A stretch of 64,000 bases of DNA, from positions 964,040 through 1,028,039 of the forward strand of contig MEUE01000001.1 in assembly GCA_001771585.1 (NCBI GenBank), written 5' to 3'. Each line of letters opens with the position of its first letter. The stretch's first letter is position 1. Under the pieces are notes generated by a model, which worked only from the letters and a program-made list of their open reading frames with translations, did not search any database and was not told the origin of the DNA. A program made the position numbers and the translations under genes. Positions 1 to 8,934 of the stretch are shown in pieces. This stretch comes from a candidate division WOR-1 bacterium RIFOXYB2_FULL_46_45. Its GTDB lineage: Bacteria; Margulisbacteria; WOR-1; XYC2-FULL-46-14.

Positions 1-78
1 CCAAAACTTGATTCGTCGCAAACGATTGTGGTCTGTTTGTCGGGAAGAGGAGACAAGGATGTCGAGGGAATAAAAGGC

Positions 79-897
79 TTATAAGGGAAGCAACCCCGCA
101 CAAGTATAGGTTGGAAGATCCTCTATTTCTTCTCCGAAAAATTCCAGTATTTTTTCTGCAGAGGGGGGGCTGCTCTCTCCCCAATACGCTGGCCTGCCCC
201 GGCCGTATTTAAAATCTCCAAAATCTAAGGAATGTGTTTCTAAGCTGCCGTGTACTTTCATGGAGTGTACTCCCTGAACTCTCCAGAAAACCATGCTGTC
301 GGAAGTGTTTTCTTTTCTTTCAAATGTCCACACTTCTTCCGCTTCTCTCTCGCTGGTAAAATAACTGCATTTTTGGCAGCCATAGCCAATAACTGAAAAT
401 CGAGGGTTCTGATATGCTCTGTAAAAACTCACCAAAGGGTTTTCTCCTTGAGTTGTGATAATTATACTTGACCAGACGTGCCGCCATATGACAGATAATT
501 CTTCAACCCAAGCATCTGCTTTTAAATCGACCCGGCATCTTCCCAGATAATCTGCTTCAGGAGGGGCTTGATCGGCAGTATCCGGCTCTTTTGCGAGTTC
601 TTTTTTTCTGAATGAATAAGCACCATTTATGATTTGGGTTATTCTGGTCGCTATGATACAGGCTTCTTTGTTTTCAATATATAAGTCAGGGTGATAAAAT
701 CCAATTAATTCCTTATATTGCTTTAATAAGCTCTTTAACCGGACTGCCAGAGAGCCCCTGGTGGGGAGAAATATTTCTCGGGGAGCCATTTTGGAGAACA
801 AGGTAAGCTTGTTTTCCAAAAAATCTATTTGTTCTCTGCTGGGCAGTTTTGCTCCGCTCCCAAAACCTCGCCCTGTAAATATTGTCATAACCAGCAT
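79..897 (-). CDS. Hypothetical protein, orphan with sigma-28-like promoter
   Basis: I do not recognise this 272-residue protein. It has no signal peptide or membrane segment. The N-terminal third looks helical and charged; the C-terminal half is rich in aromatic residues and carries a lone CQKC pair near residue 174. The ATG at 897 is supported by a GAGGT Shine-Dalgarno about 8 bases upstream. It is divergent from trpA with under 100 bases between the starts. The promoter-like element at 942-968 is one of a family shared with other orphan genes in the window, which suggests common control. That it is a real gene is likely from its length and ribosome binding site; its function is unknown. Confidence 0.6.
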   Translation of the reverse strand: MLVMTIFTGRGFGSGAKLPSREQIDFLENKLTLFSKMAPREIFLPTRGSLAVRLKSLLKQYKELIGFYHPDLYIENKEACIIATRITQIINGAYSFRKKELAKEPDTADQAPPEADYLGRCRVDLKADAWVEELSVIWRHVWSSIIITTQGENPLVSFYRAYQNPRFSVIGYGCQKCSYFTSEREAEEVWTFERKENTSDSMVFWRVQGVHSMKVHGSLETHSLDFGDFKYGRGRPAYWGESSPPSAEKILEFFGEEIEDLPTYTCAGLLPL

Positions 898-941
898 ATT
901 ATTTACCTCAACACGAATTATTTAGAAAGCCTGTTACATGT

Positions 942-968
942 TTATCTTTAATTTTTAGGGAAAATTTC
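942..968 (-). promoter_or_regulatory. Sigma-28-like promoter element of the 79-897 gene
   Basis: On the minus strand this reads GAAATTTT, an 11-base spacer, then AAAGATAA. It matches the element seen before about a dozen genes here (consensus GAAATTTY-N11-AACGATAW). The -35 half overlaps the divergent trpA promoter region. Confidence 0.45.
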
Positions 969-993
969 ACTTAATTTTGGTATACTTGGCATT

Positions 994-1728
994 ATGTCTA
1001 AATTATCCGAAGCTTTTAAAAACAAAAAAGCCTTAATTACCTATATCACCGCCGGGGATCCGAATTTGGGGACGACCGAGAAATTGGTCTATGCCCTCGA
1101 AAAAGCCGGAGCGGACATTGTCGAATTAGGGATCCCTTTTTCCGATTCGCTGGCCGACGGGCCGGTGATCCAGGCCTCTCATCTTCGGGCGTTAAAGACC
1201 TCGTTGAATGATGTTTTCAAACTGGTCAAAAAGCTTCGCAAAAGAACCCGGATTCCGATTGTCCTGATGCTGGCGGATAACCTCGTAGTTAAATACGGAT
1301 CAGAAAAATTTTATCTCGATGCGGAAAAGGTTGGCGTTGATGGGGTGATTATTCCGGACCTGCCACCGGACCAAGGCGTAGGCGCAGGCATAGGCGTAGA
1401 TAAAATCCTATTGATTGCTCCAACGACTACCGAGGAACGGATCAAAATGATTGCCGAGCAATCGAGCGGATTTATTTATCTGGTTTCTTTGGCCGGGATA
1501 ACGGGGAAACGCAAAAATTTGTCGGCCGGGCTTCCGGAGCTGGTCCAAAAAATAAGAAAATATACGGACAAGCCGATCGCGATCGGGTTTGGGATCTCGA
1601 ATCCGAAACAGGCAGCGGCCGCGGCAAAGATTGCCGACGGCGTGATCGTCGGCTCCGCGATAGTTGGACAACCCTTACCTAAAGTTGAAAAGTTCGTCAA
1701 ATCACTCCGTCATGCAATTGATAGATAG
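994..1728 (+). CDS. trpA: Tryptophan synthase alpha subunit
   Basis: TrpA cleaves indole-3-glycerol phosphate to indole and glyceraldehyde 3-phosphate and passes indole to TrpB. The protein has 244 residues, slightly shorter than the usual 260-270. The catalytic region reads ELGIPFSDSLADGP, with the catalytic Glu and Asp present (Ser replaces the common Pro of SDPLADG). VDGVIIPDLPPDQ and the phosphate-binding GFGIS...VIVGSAIV follow. After PPDQ the expected helix is replaced by a GVGAGIGV stretch encoded by a hexamer repeat (1375-1398). No trpB is in the window. A TATACT -10 box at 981-986 lies 7 bases before the ATG, so the mRNA may be leaderless. Confidence 0.93.
   Translation: MSKLSEAFKNKKALITYITAGDPNLGTTEKLVYALEKAGADIVELGIPFSDSLADGPVIQASHLRALKTSLNDVFKLVKKLRKRTRIPIVLMLADNLVVKYGSEKFYLDAEKVGVDGVIIPDLPPDQGVGAGIGVDKILLIAPTTTEERIKMIAEQSSGFIYLVSLAGITGKRKNLSAGLPELVQKIRKYTDKPIAIGFGISNPKQAAAAAKIADGVIVGSAIVGQPLPKVEKFVKSLRHAIDR
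1375..1398 (+). repeat. In-frame GGCRHA hexamer block in trpA
   Basis: Four consecutive hexamers (GGCGTA, GGCGCA, GGCATA, GGCGTA) are read as Gly-Val-Gly-Ala-Gly-Ile-Gly-Val. They occupy the place of the helix after the PDLPP motif. Related blocks occur in mnmG, nadC and the porin gene at 58566. Confidence 0.7.
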
Positions 1729-2254
1729 ATTTTTTTATCGCTTCCGGCAATTTCTCTTCGCGATGTCGGCAACAATGAACGAGACCGACTGGCATTTTGT
1801 TAAACGCTATCTGAATATCGAAGAGCTGGCCCTTTTTCAAAAGCTCCCCGATTTTGAGCAGAAACATTCGGTAACGGTCGCCCATAAAATCGAAGAACTG
1901 ATCCACGGGCGGCACGATGTCGACGAGCGGAAGGCAATTAAACTCGGCCTGCTCCACGATATCGGAAAAATTGACGGGCACCTTTTGCTTTTCCAGAAAA
2001 GCTTTTTGACGATTATCCGTTTTTTTCTTCATCCTCTCTATGATCTTCTGGCTTATCTGGGGGAGGATAAAAAAGCGCGCCGGATTTTCCGCAAATTTTA
2101 TATCCACAAGCACCATGGGGCGATTGGGGCGGAACTGTTGGAAAAACTAGGGGAAGACAGAGAGATCGTAATTTGCACCCGGCTCCACGATTTTCCCGAA
2201 AAATGTGATAATATATATATGGAGCTTTTAGGAAAGGCGGACTCAACCTACTGA
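1712..2254 (+). CDS. HD-domain phosphohydrolase
   Basis: An HD-superfamily metal-dependent phosphohydrolase of 180 residues if started at the ATG at 1712, which overlaps the end of trpA by 17 bases. The metal-binding signature is visible: LLHDIGK in the middle, then HKHHGAIGAELL and a late RLHD. A hydrophobic stretch (LTIIRFFLHPLYDLLAYL) follows the HD motif. It is translationally coupled to queF (TGATG overlap), so trpA, this gene and queF probably form one transcript. The substrate is unknown; nucleotides are typical for the family. Confidence 0.75.
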   Translation: MQLIDRFFYRFRQFLFAMSATMNETDWHFVKRYLNIEELALFQKLPDFEQKHSVTVAHKIEELIHGRHDVDERKAIKLGLLHDIGKIDGHLLLFQKSFLTIIRFFLHPLYDLLAYLGEDKKARRIFRKFYIHKHHGAIGAELLEKLGEDREIVICTRLHDFPEKCDNIYMELLGKADSTY

Positions 2255-2628
2255 TGAAAGAATACACCGATCAACACGCGAAAGCGGGACTTAAGGAAAA
2301 ACTTCCGGAAATTGACGTTTTTGAAAACAGTTTTAAGGATTACGAGATAACAATTGTCTTCCCGGAATTCACCTCGATCTGCCCCCGGACCGGGCTCCCC
2401 GATTTTGCCAAAATTACCATAAAATATGTTCCCCAAAAATACTGCTTAGAATTAAAATCGCTAAAAATGTACTTTCTTGCCTACCGCAACCTCGGGATTT
2501 TCAACGAAAACGTCGTCAACCGCATCTTGAAAGATATTGTCGCCGCCTGCAAGCCCAAGCGAGCGGAGGTTCTCGGCGAGTTTACCTCCCGCGGCGGGCT
2601 TTCTACTGAAATTTCCTCCCGATTCTAA
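2254..2628 (+). CDS. queF: NADPH-dependent 7-cyano-7-deazaguanine reductase
   Basis: QueF reduces preQ0 to preQ1 in queuosine biosynthesis. The 124-residue length fits the unimodular QueF type. The active-site Cys lies in FTSICPRTGLPDFA, and the family motif reads ELKSLKMYFLAYRNLG. The ATG overlaps the stop of the HD gene by one base. The last codons form the -35 part and spacer of a promoter element for the downstream gene (2608-2634). No other queuosine gene is in the window. Confidence 0.93.
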   Translation: MKEYTDQHAKAGLKEKLPEIDVFENSFKDYEITIVFPEFTSICPRTGLPDFAKITIKYVPQKYCLELKSLKMYFLAYRNLGIFNENVVNRILKDIVAACKPKRAEVLGEFTSRGGLSTEISSRF

Positions 2629-2634
2629 CGATAT
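2608..2634 (+). promoter_or_regulatory. Sigma-28-like promoter element of the 2676 gene
   Basis: GAAATTTC, 11 bases, then AACGATAT, continuing as an alternating TA run to 2640. The element sits in the end of queF. Predicted transcription would begin near 2641, giving a short leader with an AGAGGAGG ribosome binding site at 2659-2666. Confidence 0.5.
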
Positions 2635-2675
2635 ATATATAGAAAGGGACATTCCCCAAGAGGAGGATTTTATCT

Positions 2676-4376
2676 GTGTCAGCAATAGTTCAAAAACTAG
2701 GAGCGCGTCTGGCCGTTCCGGCTACCCGGACATTGGGTCGTGCCGCCAGGGCTATAACTACGATTAGGGGCTCTTATCCCGGGATAACCGGCCAGTTTTT
2801 AAGGCTGGCCGTTGGCAACACGGTTCTTCCTCATCCGGATTCTATTGCCAAAAGTGGAGCTATTTTATTTTCCGAATTGACCAGGGATATTACCGGGGCG
2901 GCCAACCAAACCGCCTGGTATATGGATACCAGGGCAAAACTCGAAAGAAAAGAAACCATTACAAGGGTAATTGTTAACTTTCCCCTGTGTGCAACAAATT
3001 CAAAATACGGCCATCCAGGAGGAGATGCTTTTCTTGCCGCTTTGTTTTCCGCGGTCGCTTCTTTTTTATCGTCCGAATATCCCGGACAACAAATAGGCGT
3101 TTACCGCCGGGGACCGAATTTTGAGATCGATATCCCTTCTTTTGTTGATGTGCGATCTTTTATGGCAAGACTCTACAAAAACCTTGACGGGCGCAGGATT
3201 GGTTTTGAATTCTCGAAAAAAGAAAACACCCCAAAAAAGAAAGGGTCGTCGGTTGTTTTTCCGAATATAGGGGCATGGCATTACGATCCAAAAGAACATT
3301 CCGGCCCCGCTTCGGTGGGAGAGCTTCGGACCGCCAGCGCGATTTGTTCCAGCCGCTTAAATCGACAGCCGGCAGAGCAAAGAGGTTCTTTTTCAGTTGA
3401 TGCCTATAATGAAGTCCTGGTCAAGAATTATTCCGCGGAATCGAGGGCTCCCGCCGAAAAGAAGGTCCGTTCACGCAGAATTATTGATACTCCGGAATGG
3501 AAGCCGTACCTGGATATTTTAAGAAAAAAGATAAGGGAGGCGCTTAGCTGGGCGGGGGTTAAAGGGGTATCTCAAGAATTGGTCAATGAGATTATCAGGT
3601 TAAAATATGTCGAACCGGACTCGGGTCTTCCAAATATCAACGCTTTTGATTTGATTGGTCCAGCGCTGGGAACAAGTTCCATCGGCTTTTTTGACGGGAA
3701 CAAGATCGGGGCGTTTGTCCGGTCTTTCGGCTTTTTGGGAGATTCGATGGTGGATATTATAATTTCACGAAGGATCTCTTCCGCGGCCGCCACCGTTTTG
3801 GCAAAAAGAGGGATTATTTTATTTCGGACCGGTCCGGGATCGGAAGAGTTTTGGGTGCTTGGAAAGGTGAAAAAAGAAGAGATGCTTGACGCGCTCGAAG
3901 AATTTACGGAGCAGGTTAACCGGCCCCTGCGTTTTAATATAAAGGTTTCCGAATTGAAGGCGGCCAAAGAGGGACAGGATTATCTTCGAAATAATTTTCC
4001 GGCCGACCTTACCGACGAAGATGAGGTAATAATCGACCTTTGCAAGATCAAAAGGCAGGAACGGTTTTCACAAATAACTTTCACGGGAGCGGCGCGTGAG
4101 ATGAATCCGCTTGCCGCGGAAGATGCCCGGCGCCATTTTTATTTTCACAAAAAGAGGGTAGAAGAGGCGGGGGAAAGAGCCAAAGAGGTCAATTTTGATA
4201 GAGTGGGATTTATTATGACGGTTGATCCGTACGGAGGATATAATTATCCTGGACACGAGGACTCTTTTTTGGTAAAAGCGGCCGAGGCACTCTCTTTTCT
4301 TTATACCTTTATTCCTCTTTCGGATATTTTGGGGCCGTTGTATCTTTGGTCCCTGAAACAGGCATCGCTAAAATAA
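2676..4376 (+). CDS. Putative protein with two degenerate GGDEF-like domains
   Basis: A 566-residue protein starting at GTG 2676 behind a strong AGAGGAGG site. Two segments resemble degenerate diguanylate-cyclase palms. The first has KYGHPGGDAFLAAL near residue 109 and RRGPNFEI near 143, where RxGGDEF would be expected. The second has SGLPNINAFD near 315 (like the TGLPNRRAF start of GGDEF domains), a lone Asp strand, FGFLGDSMVD, and RTGPGSEEFWVLG near 385 (GSEEF for GGDEF). The catalytic signature is altered in both, so a c-di-GMP or GTP binding or scaffold role is more likely than synthesis. The N-terminus is basic with no clear membrane helix. It is followed by the GAF-like gene. This is a motif-based inference. 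Confidence 0.5.
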   Translation: MSAIVQKLGARLAVPATRTLGRAARAITTIRGSYPGITGQFLRLAVGNTVLPHPDSIAKSGAILFSELTRDITGAANQTAWYMDTRAKLERKETITRVIVNFPLCATNSKYGHPGGDAFLAALFSAVASFLSSEYPGQQIGVYRRGPNFEIDIPSFVDVRSFMARLYKNLDGRRIGFEFSKKENTPKKKGSSVVFPNIGAWHYDPKEHSGPASVGELRTASAICSSRLNRQPAEQRGSFSVDAYNEVLVKNYSAESRAPAEKKVRSRRIIDTPEWKPYLDILRKKIREALSWAGVKGVSQELVNEIIRLKYVEPDSGLPNINAFDLIGPALGTSSIGFFDGNKIGAFVRSFGFLGDSMVDIIISRRISSAAATVLAKRGIILFRTGPGSEEFWVLGKVKKEEMLDALEEFTEQVNRPLRFNIKVSELKAAKEGQDYLRNNFPADLTDEDEVIIDLCKIKRQERFSQITFTGAAREMNPLAAEDARRHFYFHKKRVEEAGERAKEVNFDRVGFIMTVDPYGGYNYPGHEDSFLVKAAEALSFLYTFIPLSDILGPLYLWSLKQASLK

Positions 4377-4379
4377 CCT

Positions 4380-4406
4380 GAAATTTTATTATTGCTTTAC
4401 CGAAAT
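4380..4406 (+). promoter_or_regulatory. Possible sigma-28-like element before the GAF-like gene
   Basis: GAAATTTT, 11 bases, then ACCGAAAT. The -10 half is a weaker match than at other sites. It ends 6 bases before the ATG at 4413, so a transcript from here would be leaderless. Confidence 0.3.
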
Positions 4407-4412
4407 AAACTC

Positions 4413-5162
4413 ATGACAAAGATATGGACTAATCACAGGGGAAAACCTGTGGATTTGGCGGCGGTCTTTTCCAGCTTTTCGGGGTTTTCTCCCGGGAAAA
4501 AGGTCTTATCTGTTCCTTCAAGCGAACGGTTTTTCACTTTATTTAGAACTGGCGGAGAGGCGGGTTTTTTTGCCGGCGCGGCAAGAGAAGCGGCTTCCTG
4601 TTTTAGCGATGCCGCGGGGGTCTTTGTTTATGCCGCAAAGGAAGGATATTACCGGCTTGAGGCAAATTTCGGGAGCTTGCTCCCGGCGCGAATTAGCGCG
4701 GCTATGCTGCAGTCACCCGACAGTATCCTTTATGCCGCAGCGGAAATAGACGAAAGGAAAGCGCAGTATCCCATTTTTTTAGGAACGATTTATATTCCCA
4801 ACATAAGTACGGAGAAGATTTTTTTGGTTTTCGACAGAAATCGAACAAGTTTTCCTCCCGGGCTTTTAAGTTCCGATAACGATGTTTTAATAAAAAAATT
4901 TAATAATGCCAGGGAGTTTTCCGTGGTTGCTACGTTAGATTGTGGAAAAATGCGGCAAGCCCGGTTTATCCCTTCAATTGTTGTTGCTCCTCTTTTGGAT
5001 GGAGAGAGGAGAAAGGGAATTGGTTCAATTGTGATGGTCGGGAAAAGGGCCGGTTTTTTGGGAAGACATTCCGAAGAGGGACTCCATCTTAAAAGAGGGG
5101 TTGATTTTGCGCAAAATCTGTCCGAGGCATACCAAAGAATATTAAGGCAAAGCAGGTATTAA
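4413..5162 (+). CDS. Putative GAF-like domain protein
   Basis: A 249-residue protein from the ATG at 4413; an upstream in-frame TTG at 4392 has no better ribosome site. The C-terminal part ([18 protein letters not shown], then SIVMVGKR and a helix ending in NLSEAYQ) follows the pattern of the last strands and helix of a GAF sensory domain. An earlier [16 protein letters not shown] strand pair fits the GAF start. It lies 36 bases after the GGDEF-like gene and probably works with it in signalling. The 3' end overlaps the convergent mnmG stop by 4 bases. The ligand is unknown. Confidence 0.45.
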   Translation: MTKIWTNHRGKPVDLAAVFSSFSGFSPGKKVLSVPSSERFFTLFRTGGEAGFFAGAAREAASCFSDAAGVFVYAAKEGYYRLEANFGSLLPARISAAMLQSPDSILYAAAEIDERKAQYPIFLGTIYIPNISTEKIFLVFDRNRTSFPPGLLSSDNDVLIKKFNNAREFSVVATLDCGKMRQARFIPSIVVAPLLDGERRKGIGSIVMVGKRAGFLGRHSEEGLHLKRGVDFAQNLSEAYQRILRQSRY

Positions 5163-6928
5163 TCCCTTCCCGCCCTTGCGATCCAAACCGATAAGACCGC
5201 GATATCCGCAGGAGAAACCCCCGCGATCCTTCCCGCCTGACCAATCGTTAACGGCCGATGATAATCCAATTTATGTAGCGCTTCATTTGAAAGTTTTCCC
5301 CTAAGCTTTTTATAATCAAGCTTTGCCGGGATTTTTTTGTGTTCCATTCCGCGGAAGCGCTCAACCTGCTCCAATTGCCGGATAATATATCCGGCATATT
5401 TTTTTTGTACCTCAAGCTGTTCTTTGACCTCCGGAGAAATCGCTTTTTTTGCTTCAATCGCCGCCCGTTTTTTCTTGAACGCCCGGTATCTTTCCTTTGA
5501 AACCAGGCCGATCTGGTAGCCCTTTTCGGTCAATCTTAAGTCCGCATTGTCCTGGCGCAGGATCAGGCGGTATTCCGAGCGCGAAGTGAGCATCCGGTAC
5601 GGTTCGTTAATTTCTTTGGTAATCAAATCGTCAATTAATGTTCCTATGTACGATTCGTCCCTTCCCAAAATTAGCGGTTCTTTCTTTTTAACTTTCAGTG
5701 CGGCGTTTATCCCCGCGATAATTCCCTGCGCCGCCGCCTCTTCATATCCGGAAGTTCCATTAATCTGTCCGGCGCAGAAGAGTCCTTCAATCTTTTTAGT
5801 TTCAAGCGAATATTTTAGCTGCGAAGAGGGGACATAATCATATTCAACCGCGTAACCGGGGCGTAGGATCTCCACTTTTTCCAGCCCCGCCATGGTGCGC
5901 AAAAATTTTAATTGGACGTCTTCCGGAAGCGAAGTATTCAATCCCTGTGCGTAAATTTCTTCGGTCTCCCGTCCGCACGGCTCGATAAAACATTGGTGGC
6001 TATCTTTATCGGGAAAGCGGACGACCTTGTCTTCAATCGACGGACAGTATCTTGGCCCGATCCCTTTTATTTTTCCGGCATATAATGGGGAGCGGTCCAG
6101 GTTGGCCTTGATGATGCGATGGGTTTTTTTGTTGGTCCTGGTGAGATAGCAGGGAACTTGGGGGGAAGTATTAAGGATTAAGTGGTAAGTATTAAGTAGA
6201 GAATTATACTGCTTATATTCCCAAAGGAACGAGAAAAGCTTCGCGGGTTCGTCGCCCGGTTGAATCGTCATCTTTGAAAAATCGATTGAGCGGCGGTTTA
6301 GGCGTGGCGGTGTTCCGGTTTTCAGACGCCCAAGTTTCAAGCCGATTTTTTTCAAACTTTTCGAAAGCCCTTTTGACGGCGGCTCGCCCGCCCGTCCCGC
6401 TTCCTGGTGTTTCATTCCGGTGTGGATCACGCCGTTTAGGAATGTACCGGCGGTAATTACGATCGTTTTGGCTAAATAAGCCGTGTCAAGTATGGTCCTT
6501 ACTCCTTTTACCTTACCTGCGCCTATGCCTGTGCCTACGCCTTTCTCCACGAGAATTTCTTCAACGATGTCTTGCTTTAGATCTAAATTTTCCTGCTGTT
6601 CCAAGATTTGCTTCATCCTAATATGATATTGATCTCGGTCGGATTGGGCGCGGAGAGCGTGGACGGCGGGGCCTTTGGTCGTATTCAACGTTTTCATCTG
6701 GAGATAAGTGAGATCGGTTGTTATTCCCATCTGTCCGCCGAGGGCATCGACTTCGCGGACTAATTGACTTTTTGCCGGACCGCCGACAGAAGGGTTGCAC
6801 GACATTATACCAATCGTATCCAAGTTAATTGTTAGCAGTAAAGTTTTACATCCCAGCCGGGCGGAAGCAAGCGCCGCCTCAATTCCGGCATGCCCCGCGC
6901 CGATGACGATTACGTCGTATTTTTTCAT
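5159..6928 (-). CDS. mnmG: tRNA U34 5-carboxymethylaminomethyl modification enzyme
   Basis: MnmG (GidA) works with MnmE to modify U34 in tRNA anticodons, using FAD and methylene-THF. The FAD-binding motif [15 protein letters not shown] begins the protein when started at the ATG at 6928. [30 protein letters not shown], the TGTPPR motif and GYEEAAAQG are all present. Two insertions are unusual: [12 protein letters not shown] near residue 133, from a hexamer repeat, and a Leu/Asn/Thr-rich stretch before [11 protein letters not shown], from a TTAATACTT-type repeat. About 589 residues is near the usual 620. It is divergent from pyrH. The partner mnmE is not in the window. Confidence 0.95.
   Translation of the reverse strand: MKKYDVIVIGAGHAGIEAALASARLGCKTLLLTINLDTIGIMSCNPSVGGPAKSQLVREVDALGGQMGITTDLTYLQMKTLNTTKGPAVHALRAQSDRDQYHIRMKQILEQQENLDLKQDIVEEILVEKGVGTGIGAGKVKGVRTILDTAYLAKTIVITAGTFLNGVIHTGMKHQEAGRAGEPPSKGLSKSLKKIGLKLGRLKTGTPPRLNRRSIDFSKMTIQPGDEPAKLFSFLWEYKQYNSLLNTYHLILNTSPQVPCYLTRTNKKTHRIIKANLDRSPLYAGKIKGIGPRYCPSIEDKVVRFPDKDSHQCFIEPCGRETEEIYAQGLNTSLPEDVQLKFLRTMAGLEKVEILRPGYAVEYDYVPSSQLKYSLETKKIEGLFCAGQINGTSGYEEAAAQGIIAGINAALKVKKKEPLILGRDESYIGTLIDDLITKEINEPYRMLTSRSEYRLILRQDNADLRLTEKGYQIGLVSKERYRAFKKKRAAIEAKKAISPEVKEQLEVQKKYAGYIIRQLEQVERFRGMEHKKIPAKLDYKKLRGKLSNEALHKLDYHRPLTIGQAGRIAGVSPADIAVLSVWIARAGRD
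6165..6197 (-). repeat. In-frame TTAATACTT-type repeat in mnmG
   Basis: On the minus strand, short units of the form ACTTAATACTT, CACTTAATC, CTTAATACTT occur in tandem. They code for extra residues ([11 protein letters not shown]) just before the conserved [10 protein letters not shown] motif, where E. coli MnmG has a shorter linker. Confidence 0.55.
6518..6541 (-). repeat. In-frame GGCRHA hexamer block in mnmG
   Basis: Read on the minus strand: GGCGTA, GGCACA, GGCATA, GGCGCA, followed by GGTAAGG. It is translated as Gly-X-Gly-X and inserted between two strands of the FAD domain. Confidence 0.7.
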
Positions 6929-6950
6929 ACTATATTTTAGCATTATTTGC

Positions 6951-6956
6951 TATAAT
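6951..6956 (+). promoter_or_regulatory. TATAAT -10 box of pyrH
   Basis: A perfect TATAAT preceded by TGC, 9 bases before the pyrH ATG, so the transcript has almost no leader. No convincing -35 box is visible. Confidence 0.55.
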
Positions 6957-6965
6957 ATAATAAGC

Positions 6966-7691
6966 ATGCCCAAGGCAAAATATAAACGCATCCTCTTGAA
7001 GCTCTCCGGTGAAATCTTTGGCGGTAAACATAAATTCGGCATTGATCCGGAAATCATGAATTTGATCGCCGACGAAATTAAAAAAGTCCGCCGCCACAAT
7101 ACACAAATGGCAATCGTCATCGGTGGAGGGAATATCTTCCGCGGATTGAAAGGTTCGGAAAAAGGGATGGACCGCGCCACCGGCGATTATATGGGAATGC
7201 TTGCCACCGTCATCAACGCTCTTGCCCTGCAGGACGCGCTGGAACGCGAAGGGATACATTCCCGCGTCCAGACCGCCATCAACATGCAGTCGATTGCCGA
7301 ACCGTTTATCCGGAGAAGGGCGCTCCGCCATATGGAAAAGGGGAGGGTCGTCATTTTGGCCGCCGGGACCGGCAACCCTTATTTTTCAACCGATACCACC
7401 GCCGCGCTTCGCGCCGCGGAGCTTGACGCCGAGATCCTGATCAAAGCGACTAAAGTCGACGGGGTTTACGACAAAGATCCGGAACTGCACAAAGACGCCC
7501 GCAAATTCAAACGGCTTGGCTACATGCGGATTTTGAGGGGCTTGAAAGTTATGGATTCCACCGCCGCGTCGCTCTGCCGCGACAACAACATTCCGATCAT
7601 TGTCCTCAATCTTTTGAAACCGGGAAACGTCGAAAAGGCGGTGCTCGGTAAAAATGTCGGGACGCTGGTTACCGACGGAGGGAGGAAATAA
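6966..7691 (+). CDS. pyrH: UMP kinase
   Basis: PyrH phosphorylates UMP to UDP. The protein starts [16 protein letters not shown] with the amino-acid-kinase KLSGE motif. IGGGNIFRG, the [17 protein letters not shown] segment and [13 protein letters not shown] are typical. The 241 residues match the family. It heads the widespread pyrH-frr-uppS-cdsA cluster, with one base between its stop and frr. The ATG at 6966 was chosen over upstream in-frame ATGs because it fits the family N-terminus and lies next to the -10 box. Confidence 0.96.
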   Translation: MPKAKYKRILLKLSGEIFGGKHKFGIDPEIMNLIADEIKKVRRHNTQMAIVIGGGNIFRGLKGSEKGMDRATGDYMGMLATVINALALQDALEREGIHSRVQTAINMQSIAEPFIRRRALRHMEKGRVVILAAGTGNPYFSTDTTAALRAAELDAEILIKATKVDGVYDKDPELHKDARKFKRLGYMRILRGLKVMDSTAASLCRDNNIPIIVLNLLKPGNVEKAVLGKNVGTLVTDGGRK

Positions 7692-7692
7692 A

Positions 7693-8235
7693 ATGGACGA
7701 ATTCCAAAAGTCGGTTGAAGAGAGGATGCAAAAAGCGGTGGAGGCCTTAAAAAAGAAATTTTCCGGCATCCGCACCGGACGCGCTTCTCCCGCTCTTGTC
7801 GAACACTTGCAGGTGGAATATTACGGAACGGTCTGTCCTTTGCAACAGCTGGCCGGCATCTCCATTCCCGAAGCAAGAACGATTGCCATTCAGCCGTACG
7901 ACAAATCGGCGATAAAAGATATCGAAAAAGCGCTGCAGGCCTCAAATCTCGGGGTTACCCCCAAGAGTGAAGGGGGGAGGATTATTTTGAACCTCCCGTC
8001 TTTGACCGAAGAGCGAAGAAAAGAGCTGACCAAGGTCATCAAATCGGCCGCGGAAGAAGACCGCGTCTCGCTCCGCAATATCCGCCGCGACGCGATGGAT
8101 GAGCTGAAGGCAAAAAAGCTTCCGGAAGACGCTCAAAAGCTTCAGGAGGAAGAGATCCAAAAGCTGGTCGGAAAATACACAGCGCTAATTGACGCGGCGG
8201 CGGCGGCCAAGGAAAAAGAGATACTAGAAGTCTAA
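7693..8235 (+). CDS. frr: Ribosome recycling factor
   Basis: Frr splits post-termination ribosomes with EF-G. The 180-residue protein shows KKKFSGIRTGRASPALVEHL, the YYGTVCPLQQLA strand, ARTIAIQPYD, and the helical ERRKELTKVIKSAAEEDRVSLRNIRRDA hinge region (given here in outline). It starts at the ATG at 7693 with GGAGGGAGG upstream and abuts uppS directly. Confidence 0.96.
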   Translation: MDEFQKSVEERMQKAVEALKKKFSGIRTGRASPALVEHLQVEYYGTVCPLQQLAGISIPEARTIAIQPYDKSAIKDIEKALQASNLGVTPKSEGGRIILNLPSLTEERRKELTKVIKSAAEEDRVSLRNIRRDAMDELKAKKLPEDAQKLQEEEIQKLVGKYTALIDAAAAAKEKEILEV

Positions 8236-8934
8236 ATGCCAAAACAAATCCCTGCGCATATCGCGGTCATCATGGACGGCAACGGCCGTTGGGCGAAAAA
8301 AAGGGGACTCCCTCCGATTGCCGGCCACAAAAAAGGGGCCGACGCGCTCAAAGAAACGGTTAAGGCCTGCGCCGAAATCGGCGTTAAACACCTGACCGTC
8401 TACGCTTTTTCAACCGAAAACTGGGGAAGGCCCAAAGAAGAAGTCGGTTTTTTGATGGACCTTTTTATGCAGACGATGGAAAAAGAAGTCGAAGAGTTGA
8501 ACCGCAACAATGTCCGCCTCCGCTTTTTGGGACGGCTTGGGCAATTTTCAGAAAAACTCCAGGCAAAAATGAAAGAGAGCATGGAAAAACTTCAAAATAA
8601 CACCGGATTGAATTTAAATGTGATGGTGAATTACGGGGGGAGAGCCGAGATTGTGGACGCCTTACAGGAGTTACTGAATTCCCCACATTTAAATGTGGGG
8701 AATATATCCGAATCCGATATTTCAAATCATTTGTACACGGCGGGGATTCCCGATCCGGACTTGTTGATTAGAACCGCGAATGAAATGAGGATTTCCAACT
8801 TTCTCCTCTGGCAGCTGGCTTACGCCGAGATTTATGTGACGCCGGTTTTTTGGCCCGACTTTGGCAAGCCCCAGCTTTTGGAGGCAATTACCGATTTTAA
8901 CAAAAGGGAAAGAAGGTTTGGGTTAAGAAAATGA
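8236..8934 (+). CDS. uppS: Undecaprenyl diphosphate synthase
   Basis: UppS makes the C55 lipid carrier for peptidoglycan from FPP and IPP. HIAVIMDGNGRWA carries the catalytic Asp, and AFSTENWGRP, VNYGGRAEIVDA and RISNFLLWQLAYAE are present. Two oddities are seen. The nearly invariant IRTGGE is IRTANE here (near residue 181). A 26-base perfect palindrome (8678-8703) encodes SPHLNVGN, inserted in a helix region. The 232 residues are within range. It overlaps cdsA by 4 bases. Downstream uppP recycles the same carrier. Confidence 0.94.
   Translation: MPKQIPAHIAVIMDGNGRWAKKRGLPPIAGHKKGADALKETVKACAEIGVKHLTVYAFSTENWGRPKEEVGFLMDLFMQTMEKEVEELNRNNVRLRFLGRLGQFSEKLQAKMKESMEKLQNNTGLNLNVMVNYGGRAEIVDALQELLNSPHLNVGNISESDISNHLYTAGIPDPDLLIRTANEMRISNFLLWQLAYAEIYVTPVFWPDFGKPQLLEAITDFNKRERRFGLRK
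8678..8703. repeat. 26-base perfect palindrome inside uppS
   Basis: Each 13-base arm reads ATTCCCCACATTT, with no loop. It lies in frame in uppS. A second element of the same length and centre is in btuF at 37325-37350. Confidence 0.75.
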
